This document shows, piece by piece, positions 9,425 to 17,463 of a stretch of DNA of 64,000 bases. Source of the stretch: Glaciecola amylolytica (GTDB lineage Bacteria > Bacteroidota > Bacteroidia > Flavobacteriales_D > Crocinitomicaceae); assembly GCA_003856375.1 (NCBI GenBank), contig CP034120.1, positions 4,542,343 through 4,606,342 on the forward strand, in the 5' to 3' direction. The notes below the pieces were generated by a model that was given only the letters and a program-made list of their open reading frames with translations, did no database searches and was not told the origin of the DNA. A program made the translations under genes and the position numbers. The first letter of the stretch is position 1; each line of letters starts with the position of its first letter.

Positions 9425-11233
9425 ATGGCAGCTCACGAAGCACACGCACATCACGACGCTCATGGACATCATCACCATGAAGAAGGTTTTATTTCTAAAT
9501 ATATTTTTAGTCAGGACCATAAAATGATTGGAAAGCAGTTCCTTATGACTGCTGTATTCATGGGAGTGGTGGCAATGTTATTGTCTATCTTATTCCGTAT
9601 TCAATTGGCTTGGCCTGGTGAACCTTCTGACTTCTTGTCATTTTTCTTGGGTGAAACCTGGGCTCCGGGAGGAGTAATGAAAGAGAGTATGTATTTAGGA
9701 TTGGTGACAATTCACGGTACGATCATGGTATTCTTCCTTTTGACAGGTGGATTATCGGGAACTTTCTCAAACTTGCTTATTCCGTTGCAAATTGGTGCGC
9801 GTGATATGGCTTCCGGTTTGTTGAACATGTTGTCATACTGGATGTTCCTTGCTTCGTCATTGATCATGTTGTTCTCTTTGTTCATTGAAACAGGACCAGC
9901 ATCTTCAGGATGGACAGTTTATCCTCCATTATCTGCGTTGCCACAGGCTATCGAAGGTTCCGGATTGGGAATGACATTGTGGTTGATCTCTATGAGTATC
10001 TTCATCGCATCGTCTTTGTTGGGTTCATTGAACTACATCGTTACAATCTTTAACTTGCGTACAAAAGGGATGAAGATGACACGTATGCCATTAACAATTT
10101 GGGCGTTCTTCATTACTGCAATCTTAGGGGTTTTATCTTTCCCGGTATTATTGTCTGCTGCATTGTTGTTGATGATGGACCGTTTGGCTGGAACATCTTT
10201 CTACCTTTCTGATATCATCGTAGGATCTGAAATGTTGGAAAATCACGGTGGTTCTCCATTGTTGTATCAGCATTTATTCTGGTTCTTGGGTCACCCGGAG
10301 GTATACATCGTATTATTGCCGGCGCTTGGTCTGACCTCTGAAGTCATTTCGACCAACTCACGTAAACCGATCTTCGGTTACCGTGCGATGATTGGTTCTA
10401 TCCTTGCGATTGGTTTCTTATCGTTCATCGTTTGGGGTCACCACATGTTCGTTACAGGTATGAACCCGTTCATCGGTTCGGTATTCGTATTTACAACCTT
10501 GTTGATTGCGATTCCTTCGGCTGTAAAAGTATTTAACTACATCACAACAATCTGGAGAGGATCTAACATCTACACTCCTGCAATGTTGTTCTCAATCGGA
10601 TTGGTTTCTACGTTCATTACAGGTGGTGTAACAGGTATTATCCTTGCGGATTCAGCTTTGGATATCGCGGTTCACGATACGTATTTCGTTGTTGCCCATT
10701 TCCACATTGTAATGGGTATGTCAGCGGTATTCGGAATGTTTGCCGGAGTTTACCACTGGTTCCCGAAAATGTTCGGACGTATGTTGAACACACGTTTAGG
10801 ATACGCTCACTTCTGGGTAACAATCGTTGGATCTTACGGAGTATTCTTCCCAATGCACTTTGTTGGATTGGCAGGAGCACCAAGACGTTATTATGATTAC
10901 TCAGTTATCGGAGAATACGATTCACCGACACATGATATGATTATGGACTTGAACGTGATCATCACCATTTTTGCGATCATCGCAGCATTTGGACAGTTGA
11001 TTTTCTTGTTCAACTTCTTCTACAGTATTTATCGTGGTCCTAAAGCGGTTCAAAACCCTTGGAAATCGAATACATTGGAATGGACAACACCAGTTGAACA
11101 TGTTCACGGAAACTGGCCTGGTGCTATTCCTGAAGTTCACCGTTGGCCTTATGATTACTCTAAGCCAGGTGCTGAAGAGGACTTCATTCCGCAAACTGTT
11201 CCTTTGGGACCAGGAGAAGAAGGAGATCATTAA
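9425..11233 (+). CDS. coxA: Cytochrome c oxidase subunit I (haem-copper oxidase)
   Basis: A 602-residue subunit I. The CuB and haem ligands are all visible: His290 with the cross-linking Tyr in HPEVY, His339-His340 in WGHHMFVTGM, and His425 and His427 in VAHFHIVMG. The first 20 residues are strikingly His-rich (HEAHAHHDAHGHHHHEE), which could help to load copper, although that is inference. The C-terminal 60 residues form a soluble tail; no subunit III is fused. Together with coxB it makes the aa3 oxidase that pairs with alternative complex III; a supercomplex of the two is known in Flavobacterium johnsoniae. It is the last gene of the operon. Confidence 0.96.
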   Translation: MAAHEAHAHHDAHGHHHHEEGFISKYIFSQDHKMIGKQFLMTAVFMGVVAMLLSILFRIQLAWPGEPSDFLSFFLGETWAPGGVMKESMYLGLVTIHGTIMVFFLLTGGLSGTFSNLLIPLQIGARDMASGLLNMLSYWMFLASSLIMLFSLFIETGPASSGWTVYPPLSALPQAIEGSGLGMTLWLISMSIFIASSLLGSLNYIVTIFNLRTKGMKMTRMPLTIWAFFITAILGVLSFPVLLSAALLLMMDRLAGTSFYLSDIIVGSEMLENHGGSPLLYQHLFWFLGHPEVYIVLLPALGLTSEVISTNSRKPIFGYRAMIGSILAIGFLSFIVWGHHMFVTGMNPFIGSVFVFTTLLIAIPSAVKVFNYITTIWRGSNIYTPAMLFSIGLVSTFITGGVTGIILADSALDIAVHDTYFVVAHFHIVMGMSAVFGMFAGVYHWFPKMFGRMLNTRLGYAHFWVTIVGSYGVFFPMHFVGLAGAPRRYYDYSVIGEYDSPTHDMIMDLNVIITIFAIIAAFGQLIFLFNFFYSIYRGPKAVQNPWKSNTLEWTTPVEHVHGNWPGAIPEVHRWPYDYSKPGAEEDFIPQTVPLGPGEEGDH

Positions 11234-11250
11234 TAAGATATATTTTATAG

Positions 11251-11289
11251 AAAAGCCTCGATTCCGTATTTACGGGATCGAGGCTTTTT
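11251..11289 (+). terminator. Intrinsic terminator of the act-cox operon
   Basis: A hairpin with arms AAAAGCCTCGAT and ATCGAGGCTTTT closes 18 bases after the coxA stop and is followed by a run of T. The loop region is TCCGTATTTACGGG, which can extend the stem. Confidence 0.9.
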
Positions 11290-11465
11290 CTTTTGGGGCC
11301 TGAGGTCAGTAAGTGTTTTATGGATGCTCGTACAAGGGCTAAATTTGTCTTAGCCAACCGAAGCTGTATTTTTTCAGGAGAACTCCTCTTTGAAACCATA
11401 AAGCGTTGTCCTGAGTTAAGGATATGGAATCGATAATGAAAAGTGATGGGGCACGAATTCTATAT

Positions 11466-11500
11466 AAAAAAGTAGTCCCGGCATTTGCCGGGACTACTAA
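11466..11500 (-). terminator. Intrinsic terminator of the C10 peptidase operon
   Basis: A perfect stem AGTAGTCCCGGC / GCCGGGACTACT around a 4-base loop, with a run of T on the minus strand just beyond it. It lies about 40 bases downstream of the peptidase stop codon. Confidence 0.9.
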
Positions 11501-11541
11501 CTGTTTCAATAACTAATATTGGTTGAATTTGAGGATAGAAA

Positions 11542-13017
11542 CTAATCCTCCGGACCATTGCAATTTTCGATTAAGACATGCAGTTTACCACCTAATTGAA
11601 CTTCCATACCCGGAAGCAGCTCTACAGTATTTCCTCCAATCATGAATGATTCAGCCCCATTGCTTACGATTACAGAATTACCTGTCCCTGAAACTGTCAA
11701 ATCGATCAAGGCTTGTTCGTCATGAACCGTTCCATTGGCATATGTAACTCCCGGAACCTGGTAGTACGCTGGATAATTGCAAAGAGGTCTCACATTTGTG
11801 GCGCAGTTTTGACTGTTGGGATAACTGGTTCCTAAATAATTACCTGAAGCATCTGCTGAGAAGATGTAGAAGAATCCATCTCCGTTTCCTCCCAAACCTA
11901 CCGAAGCGTAGAAGTAATTATCGCATTCGAAGCCAGTATAAAGGAAGAAATGTCCTCCGCCATTGTTGAATCCTGCGCACAAAACGGGTCTCTCATTCAT
12001 GAGGGAACTGCGAATAGCTGCTTTAAATACAGAAGGATTGGATGATTGCACATAATCGGTGGCTTGATTCCAGGTGTATCCGAAATGATCCACTAAATCA
12101 TTAGCCCAGTTGGAGGTGTTTCCGGAAGTTCCTGGACTGTACCAATTCATTCTGCATGCAACTCCCAGATTCCAGTTCAAGTGACCGATTTCATTTAACT
12201 CATTTCCACAGATTGGGTATAAAGGATCCCAGGAGTATTGGTCATTTGGGAGCCCATCTGCAGGACCTTGTTCATTGACTTTATAGGGCATTAAATCGTA
12301 ATCAAAAGCCTGAGTCGAAAAATTGGAAGTATTGGTTTGACCGATGGCGTATCCTATTTGCATGGTATGAGAACCAGTTCCCGTACCAACGAAAGGATGC
12401 CTGTAAAACCGACATATTTGACTTAAACCTGTTGGTACGCAATTCCCTCCTATTTCAGCAGTTGAAGGATTCGGAGTGATTTGTTGGTGCAATGATGTGG
12501 CACAATTATAAATAGGATCCCATCCTGCCCATCTGGATGTTTGATAATGTTCCAATAAGGAAGGATATAAAGTACTTTGTCCGGGACATGAGATCGTTGC
12601 GGATTGAAGTAGATTATTCCACTGCGAAGTAGCTCCTTCCATCGTATTCCCGACACTTTTGTGAATTGCAATCGCTTTATCATACGATTCGATAAAGTAC
12701 AGAGAGCCGTCTTTAAGTAATTCCTTGTCATTTGAATATTGGGAATTATAGGCCAAAACCGGAATAACAAGCTTTGTAGACGGAACAATTGCGAATCCTC
12801 CTTCATTGAACTGAATGACATACAGGTTAATTTGTTCTCCTGTAAATACATCCAGATTATCATATGAACGAGCTTCATCAACTGTGCGGGTAAATCCTTT
12901 TGCTGACATCCACTTAATTGCAGCTTCTTTCGCTGTGGTATAAGATACTGTGTTCTGTGCATGAAGCATGGATGAGATAAGGAACATTACTGCCCCTAAA
13001 ATGAAATGACGTTTCAT
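11542..13017 (-). CDS. Secreted C10 (streptopain/SpeB-like) cysteine peptidase
   Basis: With the ATG at 13017 the product is 491 residues and begins MKRHFILGAVMFLISS, a clean signal peptide ending near HAQ. A longer frame from 13041 would overlap the upstream gene and bury the signal, so it was not chosen. The catalytic Cys is C193 in GGNCVPTGLSQI and the His is H356 in GGGHFFLYTGF; the later GLGGNGDGFF block matches the G-rich segment of SpeB-type enzymes. A pro-domain precedes the catalytic part (about 25-140). The C-terminus (ELLPGMEVQLGGKLHV) resembles the short beta motif common at the end of Bacteroidota surface proteins, but no classical T9SS type A tail is seen. The gene follows the S74 protein gene by 7 bases and is co-transcribed with it. 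Confidence 0.85.
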   Translation of the reverse strand: MKRHFILGAVMFLISSMLHAQNTVSYTTAKEAAIKWMSAKGFTRTVDEARSYDNLDVFTGEQINLYVIQFNEGGFAIVPSTKLVIPVLAYNSQYSNDKELLKDGSLYFIESYDKAIAIHKSVGNTMEGATSQWNNLLQSATISCPGQSTLYPSLLEHYQTSRWAGWDPIYNCATSLHQQITPNPSTAEIGGNCVPTGLSQICRFYRHPFVGTGTGSHTMQIGYAIGQTNTSNFSTQAFDYDLMPYKVNEQGPADGLPNDQYSWDPLYPICGNELNEIGHLNWNLGVACRMNWYSPGTSGNTSNWANDLVDHFGYTWNQATDYVQSSNPSVFKAAIRSSLMNERPVLCAGFNNGGGHFFLYTGFECDNYFYASVGLGGNGDGFFYIFSADASGNYLGTSYPNSQNCATNVRPLCNYPAYYQVPGVTYANGTVHDEQALIDLTVSGTGNSVIVSNGAESFMIGGNTVELLPGMEVQLGGKLHVLIENCNGPED

Positions 13018-13024
13018 GAGAAGA

Positions 13025-14050
13025 TTATTTTGAAATGACAAATTGACGAGAAGTCAAAACCGTTCCTTCTGAAACTAAGGAATAAAGGTAAATACCCGAT
13101 TTCAGTTGTTCGGATGAAATTTCTACCTTTTTCTGCATGCCTGCTTCCAGTGAAATGGCAATGATTTTCTCTCCCTGAAGGGTTGTAACATACAGTTCTG
13201 CTTTTCTATATTTTTCAGGAAGATCGTATTCGATGACCGTGCGGGTATTAAACGGATTCGGATAGTTTTGTCCCAGACGCACTTCTTCTACATTGGGGCT
13301 GCTTCCATTTACCTGTTGTTCGCTGATTTCTCTCAAACGATTACTCAATTCCTCGATCTTTGCCTGCTGTTCTTGAATGGCGTTAACAAGCAATGCCGTT
13401 AGTGTGTGGTACTCCAAAGCTTTGTAGCCTAGTGATGTTTCTTTCACAACTTCCGGGAGTACTTTTTCGACTTCCTGAGCAATAAACCCAATCTGTGGTC
13501 CTTTCGGTAACCCTTCTGTCAGTGAAATGGATTGATCTCCACTTTTTACAACAACATTTTCTGCCCAGGTATATTGAACACCTCTTAAACGCATGACTTT
13601 CTCCAGACTTCCTTCCAGGGGAACAATATTCGTTTTTAAACGCCCGTCGGAGAAGTATCCACCGCCGGCAAGCGCAGAATAACCCGAAACATTCAAACCT
13701 CCTGCAATCAGCACATGACGAGCTGAAGTTGCATTGGAAAATCCCGGGTAAAGAATCAATTCGTCTACTCCATTGTCAACAATCGTGTGATTGATACCCG
13801 TTAGATTATTGCGGGTGAATCGAAGTTGAGCTCCCCAGCCAGTATTGGCATTATTGAGATTCATGATGTCAATACTGGATTTGAGACTTGCTGTACCGTT
13901 GATGGAAAGCTTGGTACTGGTGTAAGGAAAAGGAGAGTTCCCTCCACCGATGGTTGTACTACCGTCAGATAATACTTTTAATTGTGCCTGAGCATTAAAT
14001 AATGCCATGCAAGATACTGAAAGCAGTATCGCTCTTTTTACTTTTTTCAT
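13025..14050 (-). CDS. Secreted tail-fibre-like protein with S74 self-cleaving chaperone domain and T9SS tail
   Basis: A 341-residue protein with signal peptide (1-23, ending AQAQ). Residues 24-130 are a small passenger of repetitive beta type. From about 132 to 235 there is a peptidase S74 (endosialidase-type intramolecular chaperone) domain: the SDGRLKTNI signature includes the catalytic Ser134 and Lys139, followed by IGFIAQEVEKVLPEVV and a coiled-coil end. From about 256 a T9SS type A sorting domain begins (LGQNYPNPFN) and runs to the end. S74 domains in phage tail spikes fold a trimeric passenger and then cut themselves off; here the sorting tail lies on the chaperone side of the cut. It is the first gene of an operon with the C10 peptidase. 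The function of the passenger is unknown. Confidence 0.8.
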   Translation of the reverse strand: MKKVKRAILLSVSCMALFNAQAQLKVLSDGSTTIGGGNSPFPYTSTKLSINGTASLKSSIDIMNLNNANTGWGAQLRFTRNNLTGINHTIVDNGVDELILYPGFSNATSARHVLIAGGLNVSGYSALAGGGYFSDGRLKTNIVPLEGSLEKVMRLRGVQYTWAENVVVKSGDQSISLTEGLPKGPQIGFIAQEVEKVLPEVVKETSLGYKALEYHTLTALLVNAIQEQQAKIEELSNRLREISEQQVNGSSPNVEEVRLGQNYPNPFNTRTVIEYDLPEKYRKAELYVTTLQGEKIIAISLEAGMQKKVEISSEQLKSGIYLYSLVSEGTVLTSRQFVISK

Positions 14051-14180
14051 TTCAGTGAATTTGTGATTAATAATGAAACGAATATTGGAAAATGAACCTA
14101 CAATTCAATCAGAGTTTTCAGTAACAGTATGATTTGGTTCATTAACGGATCGTTTTGTGTTGCCCGGACCTGGAGATTCC

Positions 14181-14215
14181 TTTTTGAAAGAATCCTTTAA
14201 TTCTTTTTATCTTTA
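14181..14215 (+). promoter_or_regulatory. Possible ruvB promoter
   Basis: TTTTTG at 14181-14186 and TATCTTTA at 14208-14215 (one base away from TAnnTTTG) are 21 bases apart, 18 bases before the TTG start of ruvB. Confidence 0.45.
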
Positions 14216-14232
14216 CGCAAAAGCATCACGTT

Positions 14233-15255
14233 TTGGAGGACGAATCATTTGACTATAGATCCGAAGTATCTAATCCTGAAAAGGAATATGATAAAGTATT
14301 GCGCCCGAAATTATTGAATGATTTTGCCGGGCAACCACAGGTTGTTGAAAATCTGGAGATCTTTGTCCAGGCAGCGGTTCAGCGCAATGAGCCCTTGGAT
14401 CACGTTTTGCTTCACGGTCCCCCGGGGCTCGGTAAGACGACGCTTGCCAATATCATAGCAAATGAATTGAATGTTGGATTTAAAGTGACGAGCGGCCCTG
14501 TTTTGGATAAACCGGGAGATCTTGCCGGACTTTTGACCAACCTGAGTAGAGGAGATGTGTTGTTTATCGACGAGATTCATCGTTTGAGTCCGGTTGTGGA
14601 AGAATATCTCTACTCCGCGATGGAAGATTACTGCATCGATATTTTAATTGATTCAGGAGCGAATGCGCGTACAGTTCAGATCAGTTTGAATCCGTTTACC
14701 CTGATTGGTGCTACCACGCGTTCCGGATTGCTTACAGCTCCTCTGAGAGCACGATTTGGAATCAATTCCAGGTTGGAATATTACAACATTGAAACCCTGG
14801 CTTCAATCATCGAACGCTCTGCGGAGTTATTGGATATTCCGATTCAGGAACAAGCATCGTATGAAATTTCGCGCCGAAGCAGGGGAACTCCACGAATTGC
14901 AAATTCCATTTTGAGAAGAGTTCGTGATTTTGCCCAGGTGAAAGGCGATGGAACAATTACGCTTGCGATTACACAGCATGCTTTGGATGCTTTGAATGTA
15001 GATAAGTACGGATTAGACGAAATGGACAACCGTATTCTGAAAGCAATCATCGATAAGTTTAAAGGCGGTCCGGTTGGTCTGACAACCATTGCTACGGCAA
15101 TCGGGGAAAACGCAGGTACTTTGGAAGAAGTGTACGAACCGTTCTTAATTCAGGAAGGATTTTTGATGAGAACTCCGAGAGGTAGAAAAGCAACCGAGAA
15201 AGCATTCAAACATCTGGGTTTTGATATGGGGTGGCAGCAAGGAGGATTATTCTAG
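14233..15255 (+). CDS. ruvB: Holliday junction branch migration ATPase RuvB
   Basis: A 340-residue AAA+ ATPase, normal for the family. Walker [10 protein letters not shown] lies at about 62-70 and Walker B with DEIH at about 111-117; arginine-finger and sensor segments ([15 protein letters not shown]) are intact, and the C-terminal winged helix ends with the typical TPRGR block. With RuvA it drives branch migration and with RuvC it resolves recombination intermediates. The start is taken as TTG at 14233: there is no ATG or GTG upstream in frame near it, and the first conserved block follows about 18 residues later. The gene stands alone with its own promoter and terminator. Confidence 0.95.
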   Translation: MEDESFDYRSEVSNPEKEYDKVLRPKLLNDFAGQPQVVENLEIFVQAAVQRNEPLDHVLLHGPPGLGKTTLANIIANELNVGFKVTSGPVLDKPGDLAGLLTNLSRGDVLFIDEIHRLSPVVEEYLYSAMEDYCIDILIDSGANARTVQISLNPFTLIGATTRSGLLTAPLRARFGINSRLEYYNIETLASIIERSAELLDIPIQEQASYEISRRSRGTPRIANSILRRVRDFAQVKGDGTITLAITQHALDALNVDKYGLDEMDNRILKAIIDKFKGGPVGLTTIATAIGENAGTLEEVYEPFLIQEGFLMRTPRGRKATEKAFKHLGFDMGWQQGGLF

Positions 15256-15270
15256 ATTGATATAAAATTA

Positions 15271-15306
15271 AAAAGTAAGGGCGGAAATTTTCCGCCCTTA
15301 CTTTTT
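15271..15306. terminator. Bidirectional terminator between ruvB and the 15305 gene
   Basis: A perfect inverted repeat of 17 bases per arm (AAAAGTAAGGGCGGAAA and its complement) with A/T runs on both sides, shared by two convergent genes. It overlaps the stop of the minus-strand gene. Confidence 0.92.
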
Positions 15307-16093
15307 ATAAATACTGATTAGCTACCAGCCATTTTACAATTCGTTCCAACACCAATTGATTGCGGTCAATAGAAGACGCACTGAATGTCACATTGTCTGA
15401 TGAACCCATTGGCACTACGCGTTTCAAATTGTCTTTCATGGTTTGCATCTCACAATTTTTAGCATTGTTACCTCCTGTAAATGTTGCTTTAGCAATTGTT
15501 ACTCCGGAAGGCAGTTTGAATTCATACGTATCATTACCGGTGCTTTTAACACTAATATCCTTGAAACTTCCGATAGTTTTTGAATCTTGCTCGATGTTCT
15601 TATCTTCTTTTAAGTTGATCGGCCAGCTTTTGTTTCGACCCACCAATGTGTAATCCATCGCAATTTTTGGCGCTTTTCCTTTTTTAGCGATGAATTCCTG
15701 TACTTTTTGATCGTCTAATTTTCCGTCGGCAAAAATTCCGCTTTTCCCTAAAAGCTTGGCAAAGGACTTTTCAGCTCCCATTTTGGATACGGTGAAAATC
15801 CCGATTTGATTAGCCGTCAGAAAAGTAATGCGGTAAAAATGATCCATGTTGTTATTGGGATCTTGTTCGAATTCGCCTGCGTATGCCGCGATAATCAATT
15901 TTTCTCCGTCCATTGAACTGACTTCAAAAGTACTGGTAAGCCCCATGTTTTCGGTGTCTTTGATCTTGGTGATTTTTGCTACTTCAACACCATCGATAGT
16001 TAAAAGCCCTTCCACATAAGTGTATTCAGATTTCTGAGCCAATAGAGAAAATGCACCGAATAATGGAAGCATCATTAAAAATAGTTTTTTCAT
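15305..16093 (-). CDS. Secreted protein of unknown function
   Basis: A 262-residue protein with a clear signal peptide (MKKLFLMMLPLFGAFSLLAQ). The mature part is mixed beta/alpha and hydrophilic, with no cysteine pair, no catalytic signature and no T9SS tail, so a periplasmic or outer-membrane-associated location is likely. I do not recognise the family. A tyrosine- and glycine-rich start and several repeated beta strands (SEYTYVEGLLTIDGVEVAKI) recall small Flavobacteriales exported proteins of unknown role. A good promoter lies upstream (16145-16172) and it shares the ruvB terminator, so it is a single-gene unit. Confidence 0.7.
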   Translation of the reverse strand: MKKLFLMMLPLFGAFSLLAQKSEYTYVEGLLTIDGVEVAKITKIKDTENMGLTSTFEVSSMDGEKLIIAAYAGEFEQDPNNNMDHFYRITFLTANQIGIFTVSKMGAEKSFAKLLGKSGIFADGKLDDQKVQEFIAKKGKAPKIAMDYTLVGRNKSWPINLKEDKNIEQDSKTIGSFKDISVKSTGNDTYEFKLPSGVTIAKATFTGGNNAKNCEMQTMKDNLKRVVPMGSSDNVTFSASSIDRNQLVLERIVKWLVANQYL

Positions 16094-16144
16094 ATGTAAT
16101 TTTTTTGTTTGGGATAATTACACTTAATCAGGTAAAGTGTTCAA

Positions 16145-16172
16145 CAAAGATACAGAAACAATTTATTGTCAA
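16145..16172 (-). promoter_or_regulatory. Promoter of the 15305 gene
   Basis: On the minus strand TTG (16172-16170) and TATCTTTG (16152-16145) are separated by 17 bases, an exact match to the Bacteroidota -7 box TAnnTTTG. The expected start of transcription is about 45 bases before the ATG. Confidence 0.7.
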
Positions 16173-16315
16173 CGACTTAAATAGTTAACGGGAACATCGG
16201 GATAAATGGATACAGTCAGGAGATATCGGACGCTGCTATTTTTAAAACTCAATCGGTATGACTAATTTTATACTGTATTCGATAGGAATACCAACAAGAG
16301 GATTTGTTTTAAGAC

Positions 16316-17254
16316 ATGCAGAAGGACCAAATCAAACAACTGATTCGTACAAAAGCTGAGAGTATCGGTTTTCTGTCTGTTGGGTTTTCCAAAGCAGATT
16401 TTCTTGCTTCCGAAGAACCGCGGTTGGTCAATTGGCTGAAAGCAGAGAAGCAAGGGAAAATGTCCTATATGGAAAATCACTTTGACTTGCGCTTAGATCC
16501 CCGGAAGTTGGTTCCCGGCGCTAAAACAGTCATTTCATTAGCATACAATTATTTCCCGGATTCCGTTCAGCGGAAAGATACCTTTCAAATCTCCAAATAC
16601 GCATACGGAAAGGATTATCACGAGGTAGTGAAAGCGAAACTCAGATCCCTTGTTTCAGAACTTCAAAGTGAAATCGGAGATATTGAAGGAAGGGTTTTTG
16701 TGGACAGTGCTCCGATCCTCGAAAAAACCTGGGCCGAAAAAAGCGGAGTTGGCTGGTTGGGAAAGAACGGAAACCTGATTCAGCCAAAAGCAGGCTCTTT
16801 TTTCTTCCTTGCAGAAATCATTTGTGATCTGGATCTGGAACCCGACGGACCGATTAAGGATTATTGCGGTTCTTGTACGCGTTGTATCGACGCTTGTCCT
16901 ACGGATGCGATTGAAGCTCCTTATATTGTCAACGGATCGAAATGTATTTCGTATGCAACCATTGAGTTGAGAGATGCCGATTTGCCGGAATTGTTTCGTG
17001 GGAACATGAACAATTGGGTTTACGGTTGCGATATCTGTCAGGATGTATGTCCATGGAATCGCTTTTCAAAACCGCACAATGAAACGGAATTTCTGGCAAA
17101 GGATGAAATCCTGTCTTTTTCCAAAGCAGATTGGCTGGATCTGGATGAATTGACCTTTCAAGCTGTTTTCAAAGGAAGCGCGGTGAAACGAACGAAGTTT
17201 TCGGGATTGAAACGAAACATTGTTTTTGTAGACCAGTGGAAAGACTTGTCTTAA
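16316..17254 (+). CDS. queG: Epoxyqueuosine reductase QueG
   Basis: A 312-residue cobalamin-dependent Fe-S enzyme that reduces epoxyqueuosine to queuosine in tRNA, the last step of queuosine synthesis. The two [4Fe-4S] motifs are visible: CGSCTRCIDACP (Cys184, 187, 190, 194) and CDICQDVCP (Cys238, 241, 245), with an additional Cys in SKCISYAT. The N-terminal part carries the DFLASEEPRL and SLAYNYFP blocks of the cobalamin domain. It is of the short class, without the HEAT-repeat tail of some QueG proteins. The start at 16316 places the MQKDQIKQLIRTKAE helix at the N-terminus as in relatives. Confidence 0.93.
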   Translation: MQKDQIKQLIRTKAESIGFLSVGFSKADFLASEEPRLVNWLKAEKQGKMSYMENHFDLRLDPRKLVPGAKTVISLAYNYFPDSVQRKDTFQISKYAYGKDYHEVVKAKLRSLVSELQSEIGDIEGRVFVDSAPILEKTWAEKSGVGWLGKNGNLIQPKAGSFFFLAEIICDLDLEPDGPIKDYCGSCTRCIDACPTDAIEAPYIVNGSKCISYATIELRDADLPELFRGNMNNWVYGCDICQDVCPWNRFSKPHNETEFLAKDEILSFSKADWLDLDELTFQAVFKGSAVKRTKFSGLKRNIVFVDQWKDLS

Positions 17255-17463
17255 AAATGACTCAAAATATCCCGAAATCGACTGGATTGGTTGCATATTC
17301 GCGATATTGCGTATTGGCCTTACTGTTACTGAGTTTTCGGCGGTTTTTTTAACCGGAATTTTGCTCATAAAGTGCCATAAATTCAATCGTTTCCTTCGAT
17401 TACACATTCCTTTTTTGGAATTCAAATAATTTGGCTAAATTCCTCCTGCTAAAACGTACTATT

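Larger units (their letters stand above)
11234..11541. other. Intergenic region between coxA and the C10 peptidase gene
   Basis: The two genes converge here. Apart from one terminator for each side, the 160 bases between the hairpins (11300-11460) show no convincing frame, promoter or repeat. Confidence 0.7.

Noticed and set aside
11313..11450. Possible tRNA-like or riboswitch structure between coxA and the peptidase
   Set aside because: No cloverleaf, T-loop motif or conserved riboswitch core could be found by eye.
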